This document shows, in pieces, positions 35,626-49,075 of a stretch of 54,337 bases of DNA. Below the pieces are notes generated by a model that searched no databases, was not told the origin of the DNA, and was given only the letters and a program-made list of their open reading frames with translations. The DNA is from Pezizomycotina sp. ARF18 (Eukaryota; Ascomycota), in NCBI GenBank assembly GCA_002224055.1, contig AZLU01000186.1:1-54337 (forward strand), read 5' to 3'. Numbering within the stretch: the first letter of the stretch is position 1; each line of letters starts with the position of its first letter. A program made the position numbers and the translations under genes.

Positions 35626-36406
35626 ATCTCCATATTATCCGCATGCGCCTCTTCCGTTTTCTTACCTATGCTTCTCTGTTATCCCCCCGCGGTGGAGATG
35701 AATTCGTATCTTTATACTCCTATTATGACAGTATAAAATGTGTTCATGTCTTCGTTTTTAGCCTCAAAATATCTTTTCTTTCCCCTTTTTCCTTCTACTT
35801 TTCTGGCTCAGTCTATGCATGCTTCAGCAAATTAAATTCTGTATATTAGGACAAATCGTCTGTATCATATTCAATATCTTCTTTTTGTCTGCCGCCATAC
35901 TCGAAGCGTGTGGCGTCAAAGATTAAGGCAACTCTTTCTTTTTGTTCGGCGTCTGATATACTTTCCTTCCTTTTCAAGAATCTCTTTTTTTTTTTTTTTT
36001 TTTTTTTTTTCTCATGTTAATACCTTTTTTTCCTTAGAAACAAACAGCTCTAATAATGTGTATTCTTCTCATTTCTCTTCGTTTCCTTTGATGCCGTTTA
36101 TTTAAATTACCTATGCTCATACGGAATTTTTAATGATGAAACTACGACACGAATATTTCCTGAGAGTTGTTGCTGATGACAAGCTTTGCTCATTTGCCAA
36201 GCTATATGCCTGCTTAGCAAAATAGAGGCCTTCAAGATTATATTCACGATAATTCTAAGTCCTTTTTCAAACAATTGATCATAGCAAGAAATCCTCCTGG
36301 CTTTTCATTTTGAATAGCAAGTGAATACAATGAAAAAAAAAAATGAATATAAAGAGAGGATATCAAAAAAGGCTTTTATGGTTCTTGTTTCACTATTTTC
36401 TTGACT
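35626..36406. other. Convergent intergenic region cyclin/PGM
   Basis: T-rich sequence with a T24 run near 35987-36010. No gene is seen. It holds both 3' UTRs. Confidence 0.6.
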
Positions 36407-38589
<2,183 letters not shown>

Positions 38590-40207
38590 GATGGTTTGTA
38601 TATTCGAAATTCTCGCTTCTCTATGCGATTTTGTATAAATTGATTAAAAAAAAAAGAAAAAAAGAAAAAGACGGATAATATCAATTGATGAAATTGAGCA
38701 AAGTACTACAAAAGAAGATACTGTCCTGATATTTTATGTTACTAGTAGGATACTTCTTGTTGAGAGTTGGGGAGAGCTTAGCTGTTATTTATTTTCACAC
38801 TTCATTGCTTAACGGGGGGATTCCACTGCCGAGAGAGGGTGGGCAAAAAAAACAAAAAAGCGTCATCGGCCTCAAATAACAAACAGCTAAGAGGTAATCG
38901 CTGGCGGGGTTCAACAAAAAAAATAAAATAAATAAATAAAATAAAATAATAATAATAATAATAATAATATAATAATAAAATAAAAATAAAAATAACAGAA
39001 TGACAAAAAAGGAATAACATTCATACAAAAATTTGCCAGCACTACTCAGCCCACTTAAGCTACTTAGCTAATAATGAATGCTGGTACTACTAGGACTACT
39101 GCTACTATCATCCGTAGTTTATTGCTGGTACAAGGTAGCTAGCTACTTATGAGTAGCATCTACTATACTAAGTATGTCTTGAGCTGCAGTGGAAATTGCC
39201 CCACCATGCATGCATTCGTTGATACTGATTGGATTGACCCCGCTAACAGAAAATTTTCACTGAACAACCCCCCCATGTGAAAAAAGTTTTGTCGTGCGGA
39301 AAGAGGAGGAATGGAAAAAACTGCCCGAGCCTTTCATTCCCGTATATAGGAAATAAACGGTTACCTCCCGATAAAATAGTTACCATTTGTTAGTAAACTT
39401 TCTTTTTTTTTTTTTCTAGATATGCATTCAGTTTTTCCAATTGATGCAGGGAAGAGACTAAGAGTTACTTGAATCGTTTCCTTTTGCGTCAGCGATCGAG
39501 CTAGGATTATCGATATCCTTACCCAGAAACTTACTATGCGCAAAATATATCAAATCCATATCTACGTGCTGGCTCTGCAGCAAAATACGAAAAAAAAAAA
39601 AAAAAACATCACAGCACGCTAACCTGGAGAAGGCATTTGTGTTTTATTTAGTTTATTTGGCTCAAGAAGCCTCAAAAGATTTCGCCTCTTCGTAATTTGG
39701 GCATAGCTATCAAACTGGATGGATTGATACATGATATGAAGAGTCGGTAAATTTGACTTCGAACCTTTTTCTGTTGCTGTGGAGCGGTATGAAGTGGTTA
39801 TTCCTGACCGTTTTGTGTTTTCCTTCGATTCCAATTTCCGACCATTATTAAGGAATATTGTCCCAGGAAGAAAGCCTTTGATGTTGCCATAAAAAAGAAA
39901 CATCAGCGTGTAAAAGAAACCGAAAGAGACTAACTGATACAATCTTTTGCAAGCATTGGACAAAAACCGTACCGAAATAAAATAATAGTAGTATCAACAA
40001 AAGTCAGAGAGCCGTATATATAAAATACGATACCGTGGCAGAATAATGGTAAAAATAGCCATAGAGACGATAATTCCCAGATGGCGAAACTTCCAGTAGG
40101 TAAGAAGTAGTTGAAACAATTTCAAATTTGAATAAACAATCCGGCGCCATTATATAGAAAAAGAAATAAAAGGGGAAGATATCGGAAGGAAAAAAAATAG
40201 ACAGACA
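38590..40207. other. PGM upstream region and intergenic DNA
   Basis: It contains an A-rich AATA/ATAA block (38916-38995), a TACT-rich patch with the 12-bp palindrome GTAGCTAGCTAC (39135-39146), and A/T tracts near 39402-39415 and 39589-39606. A 114-codon open frame on the minus strand (39619-39963) has no recognisable feature and is not called. Confidence 0.5.
38916..38995. repeat. A-rich AATA/ATA low-complexity block
   Basis: Alternating AAATA and AAT units over about 80 bp, about 330 bp upstream of the PGM start. Confidence 0.85.
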
Positions 40208-40892
40208 CTAAACAGATGCCTTCGAGCGGGGTGCGAGTAGAGATCTTATCGCCGTCGTCTGCGGAGGTAACGGAGTCCTTACCCTGGATCCCGGCTTCGC
40301 GACTTCGGCATCGGCATCGCCGCCCTTGGCGAGTTGCTCTTCTGAAACTTCAAGACCTCGCGTCCGTGGCCTCGACAGTTTCTTCCTCGGTGGTCTTGGT
40401 AGCCTCCTCGTCCAGTTTAGGTTTCTTCGCATCCTGTCCATATGTGCTTGCTGGGACGTCCGCGGGGCCGGGCAGCCTCACCAACAGGGCAGGCGCGTCC
40501 GTGGGGGCGGCGGGAACGGGTTGGTCTGAGGTGGCAGCGGGGACAGCGGCCTTTCGCGCTTCTGACCGGCGGAACTGGCCTCCTCAGCGGGTACCTTAGA
40601 GGGGGATTCCTTGTCCTTGGGAGGCGAATCGGTCCCCATTTCGGCATCCTGCTGTTCCTTGCTGGCTTCGCCGGTGATCTTGGAACGCCGCGAACGCCGT
40701 TCTGCTGGACCTCCTTAACAACTTCGGCAGCTTTGTCGGCGACATCTTTGGCCGCAGCTTGTGCGGCTTCGAGGTGTGGCTGGGCAGCCTCAGCTACCTT
40801 GGCGGCGACGTGCTGAGTGGTGGTAGATACTTGCTCGGCGGCTTGTTTGACTTGCTCAATCACTTTCTCGCCAATTCCCTGCCCGCTCGCGA
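40208..40892 (-). CDS. Ala-rich amphipathic-helix, low-complexity hypothetical protein (5' exon not located)
   Basis: Unrecognised. The visible exon appears to start at an AG acceptor (40893-40894) with ASGQGIGEKVIEQVKQAAEQ, followed by repeating A/K/E/V heptads (TTTQHVAAKVAEAAQPHLEA, AAKDVADKAAEVVKEVQQ). This looks like the 11-mer amphipathic helices of apolipoprotein-, perilipin- or LEA-like proteins. After a shift near 40690 the sequence becomes charged and disordered (EEQQDAEMGTDSPPKDKE type in frame, Pro/Ala-rich), then EVSEEQLAKGGDADAEVAKP in another frame, ending at TAG 40208. GC content is much higher than in its flanks, which supports coding. The initiator ATG is not seen; a small first exon should lie between about 40900 and 41400. 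Membrane or lipid-surface association is only inferred from the helix pattern. Confidence 0.6.
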
Positions 40893-42454
40893 CTGAGCAA
40901 TTGAGTTATCTTTGTCAACCAACAGCGCCCGCTTAAGAAGAGAGAAGAAAAGGGAAAGAAAACGCAGGGAGAGAAAAGGTCAAAGAAAGGCTTTTCGCGA
41001 GAATTTAATTTCTTGCGCAAATACGAAGTCTGACGTCTGTCTTCGATAGCACGAATTTTGGACTATATAATGTAAACCAGCCCGCGCGAATCGATGGAAA
41101 AGGTGAGGTTGAGAGAAAAAAAAAAAAAAAGAAAGAAAGAAAGAAAGAAAGAACCTGACGGGGCTTTCCTACCAGGAGGAAGGCTATAGCTCAACTTTGG
41201 ATAGAGAATGCAAACAGAATGAATGGATATAAAAAGAAAGTTGGAAAAATTGAAAAAAAAGAGAGGATGTTTGGAGGCTCTGGCTCTGGTTGTGGAAATT
41301 GTGGGGCGGTGGGATTCCAATTGGTGGACAAACCGCAACCTCCTACATACGAAGCAACTACTTTCAAATCGAGCAAAGGTATTAAATGGAATACTTCAAA
41401 AGGTGTCGTATGGGAACCAACCTTGTTCAGTTTGCTGATTCTCAGAAGACATTTCGGCTTAAGGTCGTATTATATTTATCACGTTCTCAAATAATTATTA
41501 ATGGAGAATGGAGTCGAATTGGTGTCAATGACCTTGAAAGAATGTGTTTCGTTAATCAATGACGCGATGAGGATGATAATGTCTAACGGAATGATAGTGG
41601 ACAAACCCTTCCATTGTATTACAGGGAGGAGGGGAAAGAGAGAATAAGCTAAATTTACGGCCACTGGAGGTATAAGGTGATGAAGCTTTGTTCTGTAATA
41701 ATGTTTGTTTATTATATTGGACGAGGTTGGGGAAGGATAATTAAAGTGTTGATGGAGGAAAGAGTTAGGGAAGAGGGAAGAGGAAGAAGAAAGTATACAA
41801 GGTAATTTATATGAATAGAGCGGTATGTCTTTCACTATATTATTATTATTATTATATAATTTAGTATTTTTTATTTTATTTTAGAGTTTTTATTTATTTT
41901 TCTTTCTACCAAAAGGAAGAGGGAAGATAAAATTAAAGTGAAGCTGTTTCTGAGGAAGAGCGAGAGTGAGATCGCCCTATTTAAAAGGTTTGGCTGGGAT
42001 CAAAATTCCAAGGGGAGAGAAACAATACAAACATATGGTGTATTACAACTACCGAGTAGAGTGTATTTAAGTCAAGTGGAGTAATTATCAAAGGATTACA
42101 TACGTTCTATACATCTATAGCCAAATCAAAAATAAAATTAAAATAAAAGTACATTGTCGCTGTATCACCACTGTATCGGTACTTGGTGTCGCTTTTCATA
42201 ATGAGATATTACGTCCTTTCTCTCATATTAAAAGTAAGTCACCTTTTTTTTTTTTTTTTTTTTTCTATATAACAAATAATATTGGCTAGGGTGGAGAGCC
42301 AAAAAAAGTCTGGTTTAATATTATTATTACTACTATCCCTCAGAGTTTTCTCTCTCTCAGTGCTCTTTGCTTTGATTCTCGATTCTATATCGAGCTTAAC
42401 TCAATTGCGCTGCTTCCCATTTCTTCCTTTTTATTGTCCCCTCTCTCTCTCTCC

Positions 42455-42457
<3 letters not shown>

Positions 42458-42493
<36 letters not shown>
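42458..42493. repeat. ATT microsatellite, 12 units
   Basis: An uninterrupted ATT array just after a short CT run (about 42441-42453). Confidence 0.95.
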
Positions 42494-42494
<1 letters not shown>

Positions 42495-43120
42495 GGGTCG
42501 CCTCAGATAAGAATACGGGCAACGGGTTAATGGAAAAGAGTTGCGAAGAGACCACTAGCAGCCTTGCATCCATGCGCCGGTAAATATAATACCAGTACAG
42601 TATTACTTAAATTGGGGGGAAAAGAGACGTCCCCAAAGGCTGGGCTGGTCGTGTGTGCGTCCGTTGGGATCCTTTTCTTTTTCTTACTCTGCGATGCGGG
42701 CTGCCATCGATTTTTGATTCCTGCTGTGCTTTCTCGATGTGTATGCCTCGTTTGTCCTTGCTATGACGGGAATCCCACCGACAAAGTGGGCAGAAAATCA
42801 ACACATATTTCGATCGCGTGCATGGTAACTTCCATGTCTGTAGTGTAAGCTGCTCTCTTCCAAAGAATTTTGAGTAGGAGAGAAACAAAAAAAAAAAAAA
42901 AAAAAAAAAAAGAATGATAGGCAAAAGCGCGGACCTCTCTCAATTAGCTAACCACAGGACCATGCAAAGCAAGTTTGATCTGCTGCTGCTTTCCAGTCCC
43001 CGGCACACCGCCAGTTAAGCGGAGAAGCTGCCTCCCCATTGGGCCGGACCTATCATGGTGGCTGGAGAGTAAAGAAAAACAGGCGCAAAAAAAAAAAAAG
43101 ACAAGAGCTGGGGTTCTGCT

Positions 43121-43138
43121 GCAAGCTTGCAAGCTTGC
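43121..43138. repeat. 18-bp perfect palindrome GCAAGCTTGCAAGCTTGC
   Basis: The sequence equals its own reverse complement over 18 bp and is also a tandem of GCAAGCTT. It lies in the gene desert. Confidence 0.95.
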
Positions 43139-43441
43139 CTGCCTGAAACGCCAATGCACACCCGCAGCCCAAATATCGCACGCAAGCAAAGGGAAGAGAC
43201 CCAACAGTATAAGTATGAGGTTAGAAACTGCGACGGAGAAAACACCGCCTAGGCAAAAAATGCATCATAGCGAGAGGTAACAACCGATTACCCGGCCCAC
43301 AAGAAAATAGAAAGGAGAACGACGAAGCAACCATTCTTATGCTTGGCATGTCTCTCGGTCTCTCTCGCTCGATCATCAGCAAGCTAGAAGCACAATACCA
43401 TTGTACGAATGTTACAACGATAGATTGCCGTAATGTTACAA

Positions 43442-43458
43442 GGTCTAGAGTCTAGACC
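43442..43458. repeat. Perfect inverted repeat GGTCTAGA-G-TCTAGACC
   Basis: Two 8-bp arms separated by one base, preceded by two copies of AATGTTACAA (43408-43417 and 43432-43441) 24 bp apart. The geometry resembles a dimeric transcription-factor site, but no target gene is adjacent. Confidence 0.95.
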
Positions 43459-44357
43459 ATTGCAAACCTCAGCGCGCACCCTCCTCTACTTCGTATCCTA
43501 AAATCTAGAACCCAACGCGTCTCATTAGCGCCGTCTTTTCTTTTCCTTTCTTTTCCTTTTCTTTTATTTTTTTATTTATTTTGGGCTGATTTAATTTTGA
43601 GCAGCCTCTGAAACTCCTCGCATGGAACGTACCGCGCAAGACTTTCGCGCGGATCATCGCACGTCAGACATAAGTGCTTCCAGCGTTGAGTTTTTATCGC
43701 TCGATCTGACTGGATGTCAGAAAGCTTATCTTTCTCATAGCTAGCTAAAATGAGAGGACTGCAGTTCTAGAAGATCCCATTCGTTGGAAGGTTTAACAAA
43801 TATCGCTCCGGTGGCGAGAGGCATCGATATATGATCTGAAGAACAGATTTTAAAACTTGAGACCTGCTAAACGCTTGGTATCTATACCTATTACTGAAGA
43901 GACCAGAGGTTTGAGTTACTTAAATAACAGCTATTTCCTAGCTATTCCCTATATAAACAAATCATTTGAGTTTATATCATAGTTCTATCCGTGTGGGGAA
44001 ACTCTATGTATCATTTTTGTTCCGATCACGATACGACGAGTAGCTAAAATAGCACGACATTTCAGCGTGGGATGGATTAGTATTCCTGACTCTTTCTCTC
44101 CCATAAATTTACATCAATGAAATCGAATAGCGTACAATCAAATACTCAAAATAGGTATCACGTAGGGCTGAAATTCTTGTTTATAAATAAAAAAAAAAAA
44201 AAACGAGGGAAAAACGGAACGCGAAACGTACTTCGCCAAGAAAAGTTGACACAGGCCTCCCAGGGAAGCTGGCGCAGGTTCCTCTTGCGATTGTGCGTCA
44301 TACAGACAGAGGGACACTAATATTGAATTTTGAACGGACAGAGAAAGTCGATTTAGA

Positions 44358-44514
44358 CCTTGGCACCGTTTAGTGGGGAGTTCCCACTCCTATTCTTCTG
44401 ATTTATCCGCGGCCGGGCCGGTTCCTATGGAACGTGTGGTTGATAGTACGGGTAGGGACGACGTACTCTTCTTAAGGCGGTAACTCTTAACGGTGCCGGG
44501 GAGTTGGGTTACCC
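44358..44514 (+). other. Candidate structured RNA or DNA element: closed multi-hairpin fold
   Basis: A 9-bp perfect closing stem, GGCACCGTT (44362-44370) with AACGGTGCC (44489-44497), extends to 13 pairs as RNA with CCTT/GGGG (two G-U pairs). Inside it are four separate hairpins: AGTGGG/CCCACT (44372-44388, 5-nt loop), CGGC/GCCG (44410-44420), GTTCC-TAT-GGAAC (44421-44433) and AGTACG/CGTACT (44445-44467, 11-nt loop). GGGG..CCCC at 44498-44514 could form a competing 3' hairpin. The segment is GC-rich between AT-rich flanks. It matched no snRNA, SRP, 5S, tRNA or RNase P/MRP motif I could recall. Caution: the minus strand has a 41-codon open frame through it after a TATAG acceptor-like site, so a coding exon is the main alternative. 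Confidence 0.45.
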
Positions 44515-45575
44515 CGCTATAAAAATTAAAAAATTAAAACAAGAATGAAAAAAAGAAAGGAAGCATATATACGCGTCAGTTAATGAATCGAGGAAGATTC
44601 TAAAGAGAGAAACGAACAGAAAAGGTATAATTTAATAGCAGAATGGTTCAAGGCCTGAACTTCGGCGATCGCGATCGCATATATTTCTAATTCCGTGGAA
44701 AGAAAGAAAAGAAAGGTTGTGGTCCACGCAGCCGCTTGCGCAACGCCGAAAAAAATTAATACTAAGTATACTGAAGCCTTAGAAGAGCGATACTTCGATC
44801 TTCGCACTGATTAGCTGAAGAACTGAACAGCGTGCGTCTGATGGAGGGGAATCTGGATTCAAATTTCGGCATGAGGCTACCGAGAAAGCCGGACACTGCC
44901 GTAGATTTTGATTCCTCTTTTTTCTTTCTTTTTCTAGGAGTGGAAGCTGGTCTAGAAGTGGTAGCTGTAGGATTTTTTGCTGTTTTGTTTCACCACGGAA
45001 AAATAAAATCCTTTCTAGCTTTGATGCCCACCGACCTGTAAAGTAACGGAAAACGAAGAGCAACCAAAGTATTCATGTGTACTGTCAATGTCTATTTGAG
45101 GCATAGGTGAGAAATAGTTCATTCTGTGCGCAGTCGCTGTTTCAGCAACGACAGTCGTATATATTATTTCTAATTGTCAAACATGTCATCGTCATCTACA
45201 TTAAAAGCCAAAGATGAGAAATAAGATCTTCTGTCAGCGATCAGAATTACAGAATTGGGCGAACGTGGCCTCTTTCGGGTTGTTGTAGTGAGTTCGAGTA
45301 GGATATATATCGCGAGTGAACACCTTGTTATCACGATCAATAAAGAGTAAAGCCTCGTTTTTTTTTTTTTTTTTTTTTTTCTTGTGTGAAAAGTCATTTC
45401 TCGATTTAGGTAATGTTTTTTTGGTGGTGGGCTCCGGGCGTCTAGCCATATCCGAAACAACAAGAATATTCCCCACTCTCGGTCGAGTGGTATTAAAGAA
45501 AGAAAAAAATAAATAAAAAAAAAAAAATAAGTGGCTACTATTTTTTTTTTTTCTTGTTACAACCCGCGACGTTGT

Positions 45576-45787
45576 GCGACGAGGTTCTGGTACGAAAAAT
45601 TATCGGATCGGTACTTCACAAACAAAAATGCTGGAAAACTTTCCGCGGAGAGCTTTGACCCTGCTGAGGCGTATAGGCAGACGGTTGACGCCTTGACAAA
45701 GCCTTGAAATGTATCACGAGCGTCGCAAGAAGCGCTTCACTGCCCTCAATTGCAACCCCCCAAAGTGAGGGGCATTTTATTCCCTAA
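45576..45787 (+). pseudogene. Possible coding remnant or unannotated terminal exon
   Basis: An open frame reads RFWYEKLSDRYFTN then AGKLSAESFDPAEAYRQT, with protein-like composition. A 1-base change near 45700 carries it on as TKALKCITSVARSASLPSIA to TAA 45785-45787. The pattern of continuous sense across one indel matches the real genes in this window. No family is recognised, no start or acceptor is visible upstream (a T run at 45541-45552 lies just before), and another frame is also partly open, so this is weak. Confidence 0.25.
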
Positions 45788-45923
45788 AGGATACTAGACT
45801 CACTTGGTCCTCTAGATAGAAAATGTACTCCTGCCGACAAGTGATTGCACCTGATTTCGGTTGTAAATTTCGTTAATGAAACGTTCTTGCCAGAAGGAGA
45901 TTGCGGTATGACGCATACTCTTC

Positions 45924-45946
45924 TCTCGAAGTCTCCAACTTCGAGA
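45924..45946. repeat. 9-bp perfect hairpin TCTCGAAGT/ACTTCGAGA
   Basis: Arms at 45924-45932 and 45938-45946 around a 5-nt loop, 137 bp downstream of the possible coding remnant. Confidence 0.9.
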
Positions 45947-48900
45947 CAGAGAGGAGAAGCAAGTAGAGAATCGTGACAGTAGAAGATAAGTCAGTAAGAT
46001 ATCGTTAAGGAATAATCTTCCATGATAAATGAGATACTACGGTGATCAGGCAAGAGAGGCTACCCCGATCCCTCTGTTTAATATTACTTATATTTATTTT
46101 ATATATAGCTTTAACTTTTGAAAGACTCATAGCTCTGAAACGTTCTATAACAGTTTTCCATAATATAGAAATAGACCACCGGTCATCATGTAATCTTACC
46201 ATCATCAACCACCGAAAAGATAAAAATAAAAACACGTTCAGTAAGTAGCTTCTTACTCAACCAGGGACGCCGAGATCATTTTACGGAGAGATACTATTTC
46301 GTGCCGCGAGAACCAAATCCGAGCGGGTGATTGAGTGACTCACTTGACTGAAAATACTTGCTGAACGTGCTGTTCAAAAGTTCGAATAACCGTATTCGGC
46401 GCATTGAGGCAGCACGCGAGGCTCCAGAAAGGAAAAAAAAAAATAAAAGAAATACAGAAATATATTGTCCTCAAATGGATCGGGCGGTGACGCGACAAAA
46501 GTTCCCTCATTTCCCCACAAAGCCTGTTAGTCATTCCTTCAAAGTTTACCGCTTTTCCTTCCTTCTTAATAACAATAAAGTAGTTGCTGCTAGTAAAATC
46601 CCTCTCGTCGTCCAGCATTGACCAACGCCCTCTTTCACAGCCCTCCTTGTGGGGATGCGGGCTCGTCATTTAATACAAAATGAATGTTTTCGGCACTCGA
46701 CCTGTGTAATTGAGGTCAGACCTCTGGGCGGTGTCTGCTCGAAACCAAAAAAAAAAAGCCAGTCGATATCATGGGACTACTATCTCCTTGGTGGTCTTGA
46801 TATATTGTTTGCTTTTGCGGAGGATCTAAGGATTGAAAGCTAGAACGAAGAAGACGAAAAATCCTCCGCGAAATTGCATGGCAAGTATTGCAATAAATTT
46901 GAAAGTGCGGCGGGTTTGATAAAGCGAAAGTATTGTTACCTATTTATGAGTGGGTCCAGAGATAGAGAAAAAGAAAAGAGTACTAAAAGCGAGGGATACA
47001 TTGAGTACCTGAAGTATCCCGAACCCTGGTTCAAGATTAGCGGTATCCGCAGAGCAATAAACTCCTCTGCCACTGTGGCATCTTAGACGTCTCGCTTCTC
47101 ATTCGATTGCTGCGTGTGTGGGTTGCGTTTTGTGTGATTCCTGGCTATTCTACACGGTTTTTTTTTCCCTTTGTATTCCTATCACTTTGGCCGTCGCCTT
47201 GAGAGAGGGTGGTCGTCATCGAATTGTCGGTATTGCACTCTGGTGGACACGGTTCTCGGATCTGTCCCTTTCGAACGCACCTATTCGTATATTAACCAAA
47301 GGAAATAAACGTTATATAACGTTACGAATCCTCCCGAGTATCATTCTAACCATCCCATCAATATTTCAGTTTACTCATCTTGGAAGTGGTTTTGTACAAG
47401 AGGATGCGGTTGTCTTTATTACTGTCGTTGACATCATTTGAAAATTAAAAGAGTTTTGTATTTTCCTTACTTTCTTTTAAATTTTTTTGCCTTGAGTCAG
47501 CCTGTCAAGTGAGAGGAAGATTTGAGAAAAAGAAAAATAACAAAAGAAAACCCCCAAAGGAAATATCAAAAAAAGAAATCCTCCTCCGTATTTCTTAAAA
47601 AGCAAAATACTCCTTCTCGTCTCACTTCAATCGCGGGAAGAATTAATAGTAAATTATAAAAAACTACTTATCTTCTTAACTTGCAATCGCAGAGAAGGGA
47701 AGCGTTAAAAGTTCCTTTTTCCTTTTTCCTTCACTTTCGCAGGGTTGCAGGTTGAATTCTGCCCACGTTTTATACCCAAGCCACTGTCGCCTGCATATCA
47801 AAGTGCCTCTTTCCACATGCTATCACTGCCGCTTGCACTGATATGTTAGATGTGAGTAACTCAAAACCCCCAGCGAAAGTCGCATTAAAACATCCTTCGT
47901 TCTTCCTTTCTTTTTCTACCTCTTTCAATATTATCATTATTATATACATATTCAACCTTTCCCTTTTTTTTTAATATATATTTTCTTTTTTTCTTTTGAA
48001 ATAAGTAAAATAATAAATAATCATCCCTCTTTTCGCTTTTGCGACCGTTTTCATTTAATTTTGGTTGTTGTTGTGATTATTACTCATGATTGCTGGTATT
48101 GGCAATATAGCAAGCAAGATATCATCTCTGACGATTCTCCAAACGATAGTAGGATTATACACCTTTTTTTTTTTTTTAATCATTCTTCCCAAGATAGGAT
48201 TTTTTCTTCTTCCTCATATTCTCATCAGATCTGGAATTCCAAGCTCCAATAGACAATTTATATCGTCTTTACTACTTCTACCTATTTCAGCAATTTGGAG
48301 CAGGCTCAGTGAACGAATTTGTTATAAACTATCTCGAGCTTACCTCTATTACGATCGATATCACTACTTCCTCCAGATCAAGTCGCGCCCATAATCTAAG
48401 TGAACCTTGACACTTTGTCACACCAAGATTGCATCAATTTCATATAGACCAAGGGCTACAGTCATCAGGAAAGCATTCCAAGAAGAGTCGTAGATTCTAC
48501 CTCCAAATTGAAGATTCTACGTTACCCTCGTTGCCTCGGATCCTACGGCCTACACCTTTTTCCCCTCCCCTTGGGTTTGCCTCTGCTTTCGTTCGCTCAC
48601 GTCGCACATTGTTCAAATATTTCTTTGGACCTACTAGCAGCTCCGCGAAACACTCCGCAAGGGTATGGGCAACTGACGTGCTGCATATATTCAATTCCCA
48701 ATCAAATCCCCTGTACTCTCAATCGCTGCTCGTCCTCTCCACGCATTTCTCACAGCAGTTTGATAGTTGCGCTAAGCCCCAGTTGAACATATCTTCTTGG
48801 TATTAATAGGACAATTCACCCACCATACCATTGCTCAAACCCTTTCACCTTTTTATTCTTTTCACATACTATCCACACATATACATCCATACAAGCATAA

Positions 48901-49075
48901 TAGACGCCTTAATACAGCTACCAATTAGTCATAACTCGGATCAGTAGTTGATAGTCTTATAAATATTCGAAAGACTAAACTTCTTCTTCAGCCACCGGCA
49001 CTGGGACTTCTATCAAGAAGTTTCTAGTATAATTATCCGTATCATTTCCTTCTGTCGTTACCGTCTATCGAAACA

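Larger units (their letters stand above)
40893..49075. other. 8-kb gene desert
   Basis: No protein gene with domain support was found on either strand. The region holds a GAAA repeat near 41131-41152, an ATT array, A/T tracts (near 41116-41131, 42245-42264, 42887-42911 and 45359-45380), two perfect palindromes (43121-43138, 43442-43458), a compact multi-hairpin element (44358-44514), a possible coding remnant (45576-45787) and a 9-bp hairpin (45924-45946). C/T-rich sequence from about 48400 to 49070 is probably the promoter and leader of the NmrA-like gene. Confidence 0.55.

Noticed and set aside
41219-41494. Gly/Cys-containing frame (GGSGSGCGNCGAVG) as a small secreted or metallothionein-like protein
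   Set aside because: Only two Cys close together, no signal peptide and no splice support; the frame could equally be upstream DNA of the minus-strand gene.
44356-44515. Structured element as 5S rRNA, tRNA, U-snRNA, SRP RNA or RNase P/MRP RNA
   Set aside because: None of the conserved boxes recalled for these RNAs was found in the right order, although GAAAGTC at 44343-44349 superficially resembles part of an RNase P/MRP conserved region.
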